A DNA stretch of 16,565 nucleotides from an uncultured bacterium. GTDB taxonomy: Bacteria; CALINM01. The notes beneath the pieces are model-generated. The model ran no database searches. It saw only the letters and a program-made list of their open reading frames with translations, and was not told where the DNA came from. Made by a program: the position numbers and the translations under genes. This document shows positions 1 through 8,958 of the stretch, in pieces. The stretch covers positions 1-16,565 of the forward strand of contig CALINM010000199.1 in assembly GCA_938045315.1 (NCBI GenBank), given 5' to 3'. How positions within the stretch are numbered: the first letter of the stretch is position 1; each line of letters starts with the position of its first letter.

Positions 1-1321
1 TATAAGCCCTTACAGGAATAGTAACCTTCATTTTTTCACTTTCATCGGGCAAAAACAAATATGCCTGTCTTGCCACAAGTAAATAATAATAAACAGAGAT
101 AACACTATTTAAAAATGCTATCAATACAAGTGTTAGATAACCCTTGCTTATTGCAGAGGAAAAGATGAACCATTTACCAGTAAAACCTACAAAGGGTGGC
201 ACTCCACCAAGTGATAAAAGTGAAAGCAGTAGTGCTAATGATAATAGAGGAGCTCTCTGGCTTAATCCTTTTAAAGCTGTTAATTCTGTTGAACCCTTTT
301 CTTTTTCCACCTGATCAATTACTAAAAATACAGTAAAGTTCATAACGAGATAGGCTGTAACATAAAATAGAGTTGATGCCATTCCACTTTTATTAAACAT
401 TATCATTCCCACAAGCATATACCCTGCCTGGGCAATACTTGAATATGCTAAAAGCCTTTTTAATTCCTTTTGCTGAACTGCTACTAAATTACCAAATGTC
501 ATTGTTAATATGGATATTAAAATAAGTATTTTTTCCTGATCTACAAAAATAGGGAAGAAGTATACAAAAATTCTCAAAAGAACTGCTACACCAGCTACTT
601 TTGAAACAGTTGCGATATAAGCTGTTACATTTGTACTTGCTCCTTGATAAACATCGGGAGCCCAGAAACTGAAGGGCAGTATTGCAAGTTTAAAGAAAAA
701 GGCAGTTAAAAAGAAAATAAAACCTATATACAATATTACATCCTTAACTATTAGCATCGAACCAACACGCATTGCATGCAAACTTGTATCCCCAAAATAA
801 CTAAAAATTATAGAATAACCATAAAGCGTAAGTGCTGACGCAACTGCACCAATGAACAAATATTTTATACCCGCTTCTGCACTAATCTTTTTATTTTTTA
901 GAAATCCTACCAAAATAAACATTGTATATGATGATAGTTCAAGGGAGAGAAAAAGAGTTATGAACTCAAGAGCACTTGATAGCATCATCATCCCTAAATT
1001 GGCTGTAAAAAGAAAAAACAAAAATTCACTATAATTATTCTTGATACCCTCTTCAATTCTTTTATCAGCCATAAAAATTACAAAGAAAAGTCCGATAGCA
1101 AGTATAAGCTTTATGGATTGTGAGAAAAAGTCAATTTTATACGTATTATAAAAAAAGCTACCCGATAAGTTAATAGTAAAAAATATAATCAATATGTTAA
1201 TTAGCGATAAAAACATCCCTATTTTATGAATCTTTTCCATGGAAACTTTTTTGAAAGCAGTAAGTAGAAAAAAAACAGCCATCAAAAAAGTTAATATCTC
1301 AGGAAGTATATAAATAATCAC
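1..1321 (-). CDS. nuoN: NADH-quinone oxidoreductase subunit N (NuoN), C-terminus cut by window edge
   Basis: NuoN is one of the three antiporter-like membrane subunits of complex I and forms a proton channel in the inner membrane. The frame stays open for 440 codons to the window edge; the family is usually about 480 residues, so about 40 are missing. The product is almost entirely hydrophobic. The expected channel residues are visible: Glu128 (TM5 region), Lys211 in FFFKLAILPFSFWAPDVYQG, Lys241 in TVSKVAG and Lys383 in GFTGKW. The start is GTG at 1321-1319, preceded at about 4 nt by AGGGAGGG; an ATG two bases upstream runs straight into a stop. It lies 10 nt after the nuoM stop and is the last recognisable gene of the operon. 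Identity is firm; the GTG start is well supported by the Shine-Dalgarno sequence. Confidence 0.95.
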   Translation of the reverse strand, partial: MIIYILPEILTFLMAVFFLLTAFKKVSMEKIHKIGMFLSLINILIIFFTINLSGSFFYNTYKIDFFSQSIKLILAIGLFFVIFMADKRIEEGIKNNYSEFLFFLFTANLGMMMLSSALEFITLFLSLELSSYTMFILVGFLKNKKISAEAGIKYLFIGAVASALTLYGYSIIFSYFGDTSLHAMRVGSMLIVKDVILYIGFIFFLTAFFFKLAILPFSFWAPDVYQGASTNVTAYIATVSKVAGVAVLLRIFVYFFPIFVDQEKILILISILTMTFGNLVAVQQKELKRLLAYSSIAQAGYMLVGMIMFNKSGMASTLFYVTAYLVMNFTVFLVIDQVEKEKGSTELTALKGLSQRAPLLSLALLLSLLSLGGVPPFVGFTGKWFIFSSAISKGYLTLVLIAFLNSVISVYYYLLVARQAYLFLPDESEKMKVTIPVRAY

Positions 1322-1331
1322 ATTGCCCTCC

Positions 1332-2804
1332 CTACATTAAAGCTAGTTTAGCAATTATATTTTTTGTTTCCATTTGCATTAAATCTAATACCAGTCTCGG
1401 ATACATACCAAACACGAATAATGCTATGACAAGGATTACTAAAGGCACAACCTCAAAATTTGTGGCATCCCTTAAGTCCTTCCATTTAGGATTTGTATTG
1501 CCAAAATATGTTTTCTGAATGCATCTGATAATATAAAAAGCAGTTACCACTACTGATATTACTGCAATTATTCCATACATTGGATATTTACTAACCCCAG
1601 CTATAAATACCATCAATTCGGCAACAAAAGGAGCAAAACCAGGAAGTCCAAGTCCTGCCATACCAGCTATGGCAAAAAAGAATGCTGCTCTTGGCATAAC
1701 ATTAGCAATACCACCAAGTTCGCTTATCATTCTTGTGTGAGTTTTATTATACATAACGCCTATTGATGAAAAGTAAAGAGCTGTAACTAATCCATGAGCA
1801 AACATTTGAAAGGCAGCACCATTAATGCCTGTTAAAGTCATTGTAGAAATCCCAAAAAGCACCATACCCATATGGGAAACGCTTGAAAATCCCACCATAA
1901 ACTTCATATCGTCCTGAGCAATAGCTGTAAAAGCACCATATACTATATTACACATTGAAAGCCCCATCATAAGCAATGCCCAATCATGAAGCCCTGAAGG
2001 AAGAAGTGGTATTGCTATCCTTAGTAGACCATAACCTCCCAACTTCATCAGAACACCTGCATGAAGCATACTTACTGCTGTGGGTGCACATGCATGACCT
2101 TCAGGTGACCATGTATGCATCGGGAAAGATGGCACTATGCTCCCAAATCCAATGAAAAATAGTAGAAAAAGAATTTTTTGAATCTCCTTTGGATATTGAG
2201 CTAATCTCTTTAATTCCATTAAATTAAATGTATTTAGTCCAGCTGCTTTATACAGATAAAGGATACCTCCCATTACGAAAGCACTCCCAAAAAATAGCAT
2301 CAATGTTAACTTAAAAGCAGCATATTCCCTGTTTTTTCCAGAGCCCCAGATTGCTATCAAAAGATACATCGGAAGAACTGCCACTTCATAAAATATGGCA
2401 AAGAAAAATAAATCCTGTGTCATAAAAACGCCAAACACACCTGTAGCAAGAAATATCAAAAGAGCATAAAATTCTTTAGTTCTATCTTCAATATGCCACG
2501 ATGCAAGAACACCCGTAAAAATAGCTATAGCATTTAAAAACACAAGGGGTATACTTAGCCCATCAACAGCAAGAATATAATTTATTCCCCATTGAGGAAC
2601 CCAGGGTTTGAACTCCGTAAATTGGTAACCACCAGTTTGCCTGTCATAAAGTATCATTAACCCTATTGATAGAAGTAGCGTTATGCCAGTGGAAATTAAG
2701 GAGATAACCCTAATCGCAGTTTTTTGCTCTGGCTTACAAAGCAGAATAAGTAAAACGCCTAACGTAGGGACAATTAAAATTGATGATAAAATCGGGAAGT
2801 TCAA
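1332..2804 (-). CDS. nuoM: NADH-quinone oxidoreductase subunit M (NuoM)
   Basis: This is an antiporter-like proton-pumping subunit of the complex I membrane arm, 490 residues and about 14 membrane segments, close to normal length. Glu140 (FYEVAVLP), Lys254 (VLMKLGGYG) and Glu396 (FVAELMV) match the TM5, TM8 and TM12 channel residues of the family. The TM7 motif is unusual: residues 219-238 read GFGSIVPSFPMHTWSPEGHA, and a gapless alignment with the usual FAVKxPxxPxHxWLPDAH puts Ile223 where the conserved lysine normally sits. The following segment, CAPTAVSMLHAGVLMKLGGY, also differs from the common APTAGSVxLAGxLLKxG form, which suggests a divergent NuoM subgroup. The start is TTG, 6 nt after GGAGG. 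It sits 13 nt after nuoL and 10 nt before nuoN. Confidence 0.96.
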   Translation of the reverse strand: MNFPILSSILIVPTLGVLLILLCKPEQKTAIRVISLISTGITLLLSIGLMILYDRQTGGYQFTEFKPWVPQWGINYILAVDGLSIPLVFLNAIAIFTGVLASWHIEDRTKEFYALLIFLATGVFGVFMTQDLFFFAIFYEVAVLPMYLLIAIWGSGKNREYAAFKLTLMLFFGSAFVMGGILYLYKAAGLNTFNLMELKRLAQYPKEIQKILFLLFFIGFGSIVPSFPMHTWSPEGHACAPTAVSMLHAGVLMKLGGYGLLRIAIPLLPSGLHDWALLMMGLSMCNIVYGAFTAIAQDDMKFMVGFSSVSHMGMVLFGISTMTLTGINGAAFQMFAHGLVTALYFSSIGVMYNKTHTRMISELGGIANVMPRAAFFFAIAGMAGLGLPGFAPFVAELMVFIAGVSKYPMYGIIAVISVVVTAFYIIRCIQKTYFGNTNPKWKDLRDATNFEVVPLVILVIALFVFGMYPRLVLDLMQMETKNIIAKLALM

Positions 2805-2817
2805 GGCTGTCCTCCTT

Positions 2818-4695
2818 CTATATTAACTGCCATAAAAAAACTAATATAAATAAAATAACAAGGGATGTACCTAAATATCTCTGTAATAGCCCGTTCATCA
2901 GAGAAGAAATAAACCTACCCGAATAGATCACTATGTTTCCACTGCCATTTACCCCTGTATCATTAATTATTTTTCTATCTATCCAGTTAAGAATAGCTGC
3001 AAAGGGATATACAAGGCCACGGACAAGAATGAAATAAAAGTCATCCACAAAATATTTATTTACAAGAAGAGCTCTAACCCATCCAATTTTTTCAGCGAAT
3101 CCCTCTCGGTAACCCTTTTTTCCTGCAAACTGAATATATGCAAAACTAATTCCCGCAAGAAATACTACAAATGATTTAATCATGACAGACCAGTGAAGAT
3201 GTTCTACTTCATGTTTATTAAGCAAAAACTTATCAAAATAACCATTCATCAGGGGAGTATCAACAAAACCAAATAAAACTGAGAAAATAGCCAATATTAT
3301 CAATGGTATTGTCATATTAGCCGGTGAGTCATGACCATGTCCATGGTGTTTCTCTTTATGATCATGATGTTCAGATTCAGGTGAAAGGAGCACAAATATC
3401 ATTCTAAATGAGTAATAGGTAGTAAGAAAACTTATCAAAAGTGTTAAATACATAAACATATGTTTACCATTCATTTCGAAGGCAACAAGTATAGCATCCT
3501 TACTAAAAAAGCCAGCAAAAGGTGGGCAACCAGCAAGGGCAAGAGAACCAATAATTAGTGTTGTAATTGTAATCTTCATCTTCTTAACACCACCCTTTTC
3601 TGCCATCTCCCACATATCATTTGTATGAAAGTGATGAATTAGACTTCCAGCACATAAAAAGAGAAGGGCTTTAAAAAAGGCATGGGAAAAAAGATGAAAA
3701 ACCCCAGCTTTATAACCACCCGCACCAAGCGCTGCAACCATTAGACCTAATTGACTAATTGTTGAATATGCCATAACTTTTTTTACATCATTTTGGACTA
3801 GTGCAATAGTTGCAGCTATAAACGAAGTAAGAATCCCAATAGTTGCAATAAATTCCATTGCAAAGGTAGAGGCACTGAAAAAACCATATGCCCTCGCAAT
3901 AAGATAGATTCCAGCCGCTACCATCGTTGCAGCATGAATCAGTGCTGATACAGGTGTTGGGCCTTCCATGGCATCAGGAAGCCATGTGTGTAAGGGGAAC
4001 TGCGCACTTTTTCCCATTATCCCCATGAAAATTAATAGTGCTGTTAATGTAATAAGCCTGGGTGAAACACCCAAACTAGTGCCTAACTTATTTAAAACAT
4101 GAAAATCTAAATTCCCTACGATAACAAGCAAAATTAGTAGACCTACAAAAAACCCAAAATCTCCAAATCTAGTCATTACAAAAGCTTTCCTTGCCGCTTG
4201 AGCTGCTTCAGGCTTATAATACCAGAAACCAATTAATAAAAAGGACGCCGCACCAACTAATTCCCAACCAAAAAAGGCCTGTAATAGTGTTGGTGATACT
4301 ACAAACACAAGCATGGCCCAAGAAAATAATGATAGCCACGCATAATATCTGGAAAGGCCTGCCTCACCTTCCATATATCCCCATGAATATATATGTACCA
4401 GTAAACTTACTATACATACAACCATCATCATGCCTAAACTTAAAGAGTCAATTAAAATTCCGAATTTTAAAGTGAAATAGTCAGTAATAAGCCATTCAAA
4501 ATAGTGTGTTTCAGCAGTTAATCCATAAAGATTTTTAAAGTATAATATGGTTGCAAGTATTGTAGATATTGATATGGCTGCTATTGCCACCAGTGCTGAA
4601 AGCTTCTTATAAGTGCGTGTAAAAACTCCTATAACCAATAAAGATAAAAAGGGAGATAAAACAACCCATGTAGCCAGTTTAATATTTTCACTCAT
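2818..4695 (-). CDS. nuoL: NADH-quinone oxidoreductase subunit L (NuoL)
   Basis: NuoL is the distal antiporter-like subunit of complex I; its long C-terminal lateral helix runs along the membrane arm. At 625 residues it is normal length. The channel residues line up with E. coli numbering almost one for one: Glu145 (FFGWELVG), Lys229 (IMGKSAQFPLHTWLPDAMEG), and Lys399-Asp400 (GFFSKDAIL). Residues 443-455 form a His-rich hydrophilic loop (HHDHKEKHHGHGH) between late membrane segments; such loops occur in other bacterial NuoL proteins. The region after about residue 530 should hold the lateral helix and last membrane segment. The ATG lies 2 nt after the nuoK stop, with AAGGGG upstream. All key pumping residues are intact, unlike the neighbouring NuoM. 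Confidence 0.97.
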   Translation of the reverse strand: MSENIKLATWVVLSPFLSLLVIGVFTRTYKKLSALVAIAAISISTILATILYFKNLYGLTAETHYFEWLITDYFTLKFGILIDSLSLGMMMVVCIVSLLVHIYSWGYMEGEAGLSRYYAWLSLFSWAMLVFVVSPTLLQAFFGWELVGAASFLLIGFWYYKPEAAQAARKAFVMTRFGDFGFFVGLLILLVIVGNLDFHVLNKLGTSLGVSPRLITLTALLIFMGIMGKSAQFPLHTWLPDAMEGPTPVSALIHAATMVAAGIYLIARAYGFFSASTFAMEFIATIGILTSFIAATIALVQNDVKKVMAYSTISQLGLMVAALGAGGYKAGVFHLFSHAFFKALLFLCAGSLIHHFHTNDMWEMAEKGGVKKMKITITTLIIGSLALAGCPPFAGFFSKDAILVAFEMNGKHMFMYLTLLISFLTTYYSFRMIFVLLSPESEHHDHKEKHHGHGHDSPANMTIPLIILAIFSVLFGFVDTPLMNGYFDKFLLNKHEVEHLHWSVMIKSFVVFLAGISFAYIQFAGKKGYREGFAEKIGWVRALLVNKYFVDDFYFILVRGLVYPFAAILNWIDRKIINDTGVNGSGNIVIYSGRFISSLMNGLLQRYLGTSLVILFILVFLWQLI

Positions 4696-4697
4696 AC

Positions 4698-5009
4698 TTA
4701 CCCCTTTAACTCCGTTAATTTTTCAGCATCAATTTCTTTGTGATGTCTAAAAATAAGGAAAATCAATGCAAGCGCTATAGTTGTTTCTGCAGCTGCAAGC
4801 GCAACAATAAATATAGCAATAATTTGTCCAGCCGCACCGCCATTTAAGGAAAACTTATTTAATGCCAAAAGATTTAAAGTAACACCATTAAGTACTAACT
4901 CAATGCATATAAGCATGATAACAAGATTTCTTCTTACAAGGATACCCACCAGGCCAAGACAAATTAGTATTAGACTTAGGAATAAATAAGGAAAGAGTGT
5001 AAAAGCCAT
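4698..5009 (-). CDS. nuoK: NADH-quinone oxidoreductase subunit K (NuoK)
   Basis: NuoK is a small three-helix subunit between NuoJ and NuoN in the membrane arm and contributes to the E-channel and central proton path. Its 103 residues are standard. The two buried glutamates needed for pumping in the family are visible as Glu37 (MLICIELVLNGVTLNLL) and Glu75 (ALAAAETTIALALI). The ATG follows the nuoJ stop with no gap (TAAATG), with GGAGG in the last nuoJ codons, so the two are probably translationally coupled. Nothing is unusual in length or composition. Confidence 0.97.
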   Translation of the reverse strand: MAFTLFPYLFLSLILICLGLVGILVRRNLVIMLICIELVLNGVTLNLLALNKFSLNGGAAGQIIAIFIVALAAAETTIALALIFLIFRHHKEIDAEKLTELKG

Positions 5010-5501
5010 TTAATCCTCCTTCTTTGCAAGAACTATTGCACCTATAATAGCAACAAGGAGTATAACAGAAATTATTTCAAATGGCACAGCATACTTAGTT
5101 GCTAATAAAACACCAACATCTGAAATATTTGCATTTTCAACTTTATTAAATTCGCTACCATAGTACTTCAAATAGAAGAGTATGAAAAAAACTGCAAAAA
5201 AAGTGATTGAAGTTATAACTCCAATCATCACCTTAAAGGGGTTTAATTTTTTAGGTTTAACTGTTACAGGTGGAGAGAGCATTATGACAAATATTATTGC
5301 TACTGAAATTGCACCCACATAAACCAGAACTTGAAGCGCTGCAAGAAACTCATAACCTAAAAATATGTACATACCAGCAATAGAAAAAATTGAAATTGCC
5401 ATTGAAAAGGCATTGTAAATTGGTTTTTGTAAAAAAACAGCTAGGGCGGCAAAAACTGCTATTACAAGCCAGAATAAGATAAAAATCACGTCACTAAACA
5501 T
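5010..5501 (-). CDS. nuoJ: NADH-quinone oxidoreductase subunit J (NuoJ)
   Basis: NuoJ is a five-helix membrane subunit next to the quinone chamber; its TM3 is implicated in coupling quinone chemistry to pumping. The 163-residue product has hydrophobic segments near residues 3-21, 27-46, 54-75, 89-111 and 138-158. The most conserved block of the family is present around residues 50-73 (YEFLAALQVLVYVGAISVAI). The C-terminal end LAKKED is short and charged, as usual. The ATG has an AGGAG site about 6 nt upstream and lies inside the end of nuoI (8 nt overlap), while nuoK begins immediately after its stop. Confidence 0.95.
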   Translation of the reverse strand: MFSDVIFILFWLVIAVFAALAVFLQKPIYNAFSMAISIFSIAGMYIFLGYEFLAALQVLVYVGAISVAIIFVIMLSPPVTVKPKKLNPFKVMIGVITSITFFAVFFILFYLKYYGSEFNKVENANISDVGVLLATKYAVPFEIISVILLVAIIGAIVLAKKED

Positions 5502-5937
5502 TTTTCTCTCCTATTGTATCGAGACGTAAAATGAGATTTTCTTTACTTCTTTCTGCCACTTCATAAACATTTGAATGTTCAATTGCATCAACGGGACAGC
5601 TATCAACACAAAGACCACAGTAGATGCATTTCCCTAAATCTACATAGTATTCTTTTAATTCTTTCTTTTTAGATCCTTCTGGTGTTTCAATCTTTAATGT
5701 TATTGCAAAAGCTGGACATATTTTCTCACAATTTGTACATGCTATACATTTATGCTTGCCAGTCTGGGGATCAATTTTAAGCCTGATTGAACCCCTATAT
5801 CTATCTGCTATTACTTTTTTTTGATGGGGGTACTGCAACGTTACAGGTTTCTTAAAGAAATAAACAAGCGACTTTTTCATCCCCTTTATAACTGTCCTGA
5901 TGCCTATGCCTACTTTCTCGAAATAGGATGCTTTCAT
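5494..5937 (-). CDS. nuoI: NADH-quinone oxidoreductase subunit I (NuoI), 2x[4Fe-4S] ferredoxin-like
   Basis: NuoI is the peripheral iron-sulfur subunit that passes electrons through clusters N6a and N6b toward NuoB. The 147-residue protein has two complete CxxCxxCxxxCP motifs: Cys64, 67, 70, 74 (CIACTNCEKICP) and Cys104, 107, 110, 114 (CIYCGLCVDSCP). The N-terminal basic and aromatic segment (residues 1-50, ending DRYRGS) is the family's membrane-apposed helix region. A GAGGT site precedes the ATG. It lies 11 nt after nuoH and overlaps nuoJ by 8 nt. With NuoE, NuoF and NuoG missing from the operon, this subunit and NuoB would be the only cluster-bearing proteins encoded here, making NuoI a candidate docking point for an alternative electron donor (inference). 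Confidence 0.96.
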   Translation of the reverse strand: MKASYFEKVGIGIRTVIKGMKKSLVYFFKKPVTLQYPHQKKVIADRYRGSIRLKIDPQTGKHKCIACTNCEKICPAFAITLKIETPEGSKKKELKEYYVDLGKCIYCGLCVDSCPVDAIEHSNVYEVAERSKENLILRLDTIGEKNV

Positions 5938-5948
5938 TTTTTACCTCA

Positions 5949-6920
5949 TTAAAAAAGTTTCAATATAAAAGTTGTTACTAATAGGTTTATTAGTGCAAGG
6001 GGTGTTAAAAACTTCCAGCAAAAATTCATAAGCTGATCTGGCCTTAATCTTGGAAAAGTCCACCTCACCCAGATTATTATGAATACTATTGCATAGGTTT
6101 TGATAAAAAACCATACTATGGGGGGAAGTAAAGGACCATTCCAACCACCAAGAAATAATGTAGTTGCCATTGCTGAAACAAGAAACATATTTGTATATTC
6201 AGCCATAAAAAATATGGCAAACCTCATCCCAGAATATTCAGTATGAAATCCCGCAACAAGTTCCGATTCAGCTTCTGGTATGTCAAAGGGAGTTCTGTTT
6301 AATTCTGCTATTGCTGATATTAGATAAATTATAAAAGGCACAAATTGGGGGATTATAAACCACATATTGCTCTGAGCTTTTACAATTTCTGAAAGCTTTA
6401 AAGACTGAGTTAAAACTACAATATTTAGTATACTCAAAATTATAGGGATCTCATAGGCTATAGACTGTGCAATTGACCTAACAGCACCCATAAGTGAATA
6501 TTTATTATTAGAAGCCCACCCAGCCATAAAAATTCCAATTGTGGCAATGCAAGAAATGCTAAAGAAATATAAAAGCCCTATATTTAAGTCCTGAACCTGC
6601 AACCTATCGGAAAAAGGAATAACTATAAACATCAAAAGAGAAGGGAAAAAAACCATGTAAGGAGCTACACCAAAGAGTTTTTTATCAACACCCTGAGGTG
6701 TTATAATTTCCTTGCAGATAAGCTTTAAGCCATCCGCAGCACTTTGTAATAAACCATGGGGACCTACCTCCATTGGTCCTAATCTTAACTGTATATGTCC
6801 AGAAATTTTTCTTTCCAGCCAGACAGCAATAAGGGCATTAAAGGTAAATACAACCATAACTCCTGCTACGCTTATTATTACCTTGCCTAAAAAGGTATTT
6901 AAAAGGCTTGTTAGTTCCAC
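5949..6920 (-). CDS. nuoH: NADH-quinone oxidoreductase subunit H (NuoH)
   Basis: NuoH anchors the peripheral arm in the membrane and forms most of the quinone-binding chamber. The 323-residue product has about eight membrane segments and all the hallmark loops: [16 protein letters not shown] (residues 34-49), [20 protein letters not shown] (134-153), the acidic loop [20 protein letters not shown] (205-224) followed by [10 protein letters not shown], and the late [15 protein letters not shown]. It starts with GTG at 6920-6918, 6 nt after a perfect AGGAGG that overlaps the nuoD stop codon. It directly follows nuoD; in a 14-gene operon, nuoE, nuoF and nuoG would lie between them. There is no trace of those genes in the 10-nt gap. 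Confidence 0.97.
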   Translation of the reverse strand: MELTSLLNTFLGKVIISVAGVMVVFTFNALIAVWLERKISGHIQLRLGPMEVGPHGLLQSAADGLKLICKEIITPQGVDKKLFGVAPYMVFFPSLLMFIVIPFSDRLQVQDLNIGLLYFFSISCIATIGIFMAGWASNNKYSLMGAVRSIAQSIAYEIPIILSILNIVVLTQSLKLSEIVKAQSNMWFIIPQFVPFIIYLISAIAELNRTPFDIPEAESELVAGFHTEYSGMRFAIFFMAEYTNMFLVSAMATTLFLGGWNGPLLPPIVWFFIKTYAIVFIIIWVRWTFPRLRPDQLMNFCWKFLTPLALINLLVTTFILKLF

Positions 6921-6930
6921 AAAACCCCTC

Positions 6931-8037
6931 CTATCTGTCTATTTCAGGCACCACAATATCTATACTGCCAAGAATGGCTACAACATCAGATATCTTGTTT
7001 CCCGGTAACAGCTTATCAATAATACTCAGGTTTGCAAAGGAAGGAACTCTTAATTTAAATCTATATGGCTTGGTTGAACCATCACTTAAAAGATAAACTC
7101 CAAGCAATCCACGTGCGCTCTCTACTGCAAAGTAGTATTCACCTTCAGGAAGTTTTACAATTTTTGGAGCTTTTTCCGTATATGGTCCTTCTGGAAGCAT
7201 TTCAACAGCCTGTTCTATAATTTTTGCAGATTGAAGAATTTCCTGCATTCTAACACGATACCTATCGTAGCAATCTCCCCTGGTCCCCAAGGGAATTTCG
7301 AAATTAATTCTGTCATAAACCGAGTATGGTTCAGTTTTTCTTGTATCAATAAACACTCCTGAACCCCTCGCAACGGGACCTGAGAGGCCATAATTTAAAA
7401 CATCTTCTTTTGTTATGAAACCTAAATCTTTAACTCTTTCAAGAAAAATTATACTTTCTATCAACACTTCAACATCTTGCATTCTTTCATGAATCATTTT
7501 AAGAAAATCATTTAGCATTTTCATAAATTCCGAGGTTATATCATAATGGACTCCACCGACTTTGAAATAATTATTTGTCATTCTCTGACCTGTAACTTCC
7601 TCAAACATATCAAGAATTCTTTCTCTTGCATCAAAAACCCATAAAAAAGGTGTAAATGCACCTAAATCAAGAAGGAAAGCACCGACCCAAAGAAAATGAG
7701 ATGCCATTCTATTTAGCTCTCCCATTATTACCCTAATGAATTCTGCCCTTTCTGGTGGTGCTATTCCAAGTGCCCTTTCCATAGCACCCACATAAGCCCA
7801 TTCATACAACATGGAAGATACATAATCAAATCTATCCATAACGGGCATCATTTGAACATAGGTTTTACTTTCGGCCATTTTCTCAACACCCCTATGGGCA
7901 TAGCCTAAAACAGTTTCAGAGGATATTACTTTCTCTCCTTCCACTCTTAAAACTATACGTAAAACACCATGTGTAGATGGGTGCTGAGGCCCCATGTTAA
8001 CATAAAAGTCTTGTCTTATATCTTTCATCTCTTCCAT
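6931..8037 (-). CDS. nuoD: NADH-quinone oxidoreductase subunit D (NuoD, 49 kDa)
   Basis: NuoD is the peripheral 49-kDa subunit, related to the large subunit of [NiFe] hydrogenases, that forms the quinone head-group site with NuoB. The 368 residues are a little shorter than many homologues but both ends look complete. The quinone-site loop [12 protein letters not shown] (residues 16-27, His19 and His23) is intact, as are the blocks [18 protein letters not shown] (58-75) and [12 protein letters not shown]. The C-terminus shows [20 protein letters not shown] and ends [12 protein letters not shown], the typical family end. It is not a hydrogenase: the N-terminal CxxC and C-terminal CxxC nickel ligands are absent. 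The gap to nuoC is 3 nt, and a GAGGA site precedes the ATG. Confidence 0.97.
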   Translation of the reverse strand: MEEMKDIRQDFYVNMGPQHPSTHGVLRIVLRVEGEKVISSETVLGYAHRGVEKMAESKTYVQMMPVMDRFDYVSSMLYEWAYVGAMERALGIAPPERAEFIRVIMGELNRMASHFLWVGAFLLDLGAFTPFLWVFDARERILDMFEEVTGQRMTNNYFKVGGVHYDITSEFMKMLNDFLKMIHERMQDVEVLIESIIFLERVKDLGFITKEDVLNYGLSGPVARGSGVFIDTRKTEPYSVYDRINFEIPLGTRGDCYDRYRVRMQEILQSAKIIEQAVEMLPEGPYTEKAPKIVKLPEGEYYFAVESARGLLGVYLLSDGSTKPYRFKLRVPSFANLSIIDKLLPGNKISDVVAILGSIDIVVPEIDR

Positions 8038-8040
8038 GTA

Positions 8041-8469
8041 TCAATCCTCTTCTTTCCAGGATTTTAATAGCGGATAACCCTGCAATCCCTCAGGAGTGAG
8101 AAGCCTTTTTAAGCAGGGATGTCCTTTAAAAGTATTCCCCAACAAATCATATACCTCTGATTCGCACCATATACCAGCAGAAAAAACATCTGATATAGTA
8201 TCTACTTCTTCAAAATATGCAACATCAAGATATACACTTGTTCTGTGGACTTTATCAATTTTATTGAATATGTATACCAATTTCACTCCATCACCCCTAT
8301 CATACCCAACAATAGTCTCTAAATAATAGCCATCATCTTTAAAACGTTTTGCCACATCCTTTATTTGAGATTTATCCTTTAATTCAAAGGCGTGACAAAA
8401 CCCACTTTTTGAATAATCTTTATCTATTTTTTCTAAATTCAAATTTTCTAAAATAGATAACACACCCAT
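8041..8469 (-). CDS. nuoC: NADH-quinone oxidoreductase subunit C (NuoC, 30 kDa)
   Basis: NuoC is a structural subunit of the peripheral arm that packs against NuoD. The 142-residue product is a compact single-domain form, not fused to NuoD as in E. coli. The family signature lies near the C-terminus, residues 102-121 (CESEVYDLLGNTFKGHPCLK), followed by RLLTPEGLQGYPLLKSW. The N-terminal half is less conserved, as is usual. The ATG lies 3 nt after the nuoB stop with GGGG about 9 nt upstream, and the next gene, nuoD, is 3 nt away, so the three genes are likely translated as a unit. Confidence 0.94.
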   Translation of the reverse strand: MGVLSILENLNLEKIDKDYSKSGFCHAFELKDKSQIKDVAKRFKDDGYYLETIVGYDRGDGVKLVYIFNKIDKVHRTSVYLDVAYFEEVDTISDVFSAGIWCESEVYDLLGNTFKGHPCLKRLLTPEGLQGYPLLKSWKEED

Positions 8470-8472
8470 GGG

Positions 8473-8958
8473 TTATTTCCCCTTCTGAATTTTTTTCTGT
8501 AACTCTAAAAGGCCATAAATTAAAGCTTCCGGTCTTGGTGGACATCCTGGAACATAAATATCAACAGGTAAAAACGAATCTACTCCTTTTACCACACCAT
8601 AAGCATCTTTACAAAAGACACCCCCGGAAATTGCACAGGCACCCAATGCAATTACATATTTAGGTGCTGGCATCTGCTCGTACAGGGTTTTCACTCTTGA
8701 AGCCATTTTTTTGGTAACGGTGCCCGCAACTATCATTAGATCAGCCTGTCTTGGTGATGGTCTAAAAACACCTGCACCAAATCTATCTAAATCAAACCTT
8801 GCTGCACCTGCTGCCATCATTTCTATTGCACAACAGGCAAGACCAAAAGTAGCAGGCCAGAGAGAATTCTTTCTTGCCCAGTTTAAAACATCCTCTAAAA
8901 CAGCAAATTTAACACCGGGTACATAAGGCACTTCGATTTTTTCTGGTATCTTTACCAT
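8473..8958 (-). CDS. nuoB: NADH-quinone oxidoreductase subunit B (NuoB)
   Basis: NuoB carries cluster N2, the last iron-sulfur centre before quinone. The 161-residue protein shows all four N2 ligands of the family: the adjacent pair Cys42-Cys43 (GLACCAIEM), Cys108 (LGACAISGG) and Cys139 ([11 protein letters not shown]). The segment [20 protein letters not shown] (residues 52-71), which shapes the quinone site, is also present. Its ATG overlaps the end of nuoA by 7 nt (ATGGTAA), and its Shine-Dalgarno GGAG is supplied by the last nuoA codons, which implies coupled translation. Confidence 0.97.
   Translation of the reverse strand: MVKIPEKIEVPYVPGVKFAVLEDVLNWARKNSLWPATFGLACCAIEMMAAGAARFDLDRFGAGVFRPSPRQADLMIVAGTVTKKMASRVKTLYEQMPAPKYVIALGACAISGGVFCKDAYGVVKGVDSFLPVDIYVPGCPPRPEALIYGLLELQKKIQKGK

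Noticed and set aside
852-1034. 60-codon open frame on the plus strand inside nuoN
   Set aside because: It is antisense to a well-conserved membrane protein, has no ribosome site or recognisable domain, and is expected by chance in AT-rich antisense sequence.
3331-3369. His-rich loop of NuoL as a metal-binding novelty
   Set aside because: Histidine-rich loops at this place occur in other bacterial NuoL proteins, so there is no ground to claim a new function.
6931-8037. Possibility that the NuoD homologue is a [NiFe] hydrogenase large subunit (Ech/Mbh type)
   Set aside because: The N- and C-terminal CxxC nickel ligands are absent and the quinone loop HPSTHG is present, so it is a complex I subunit.
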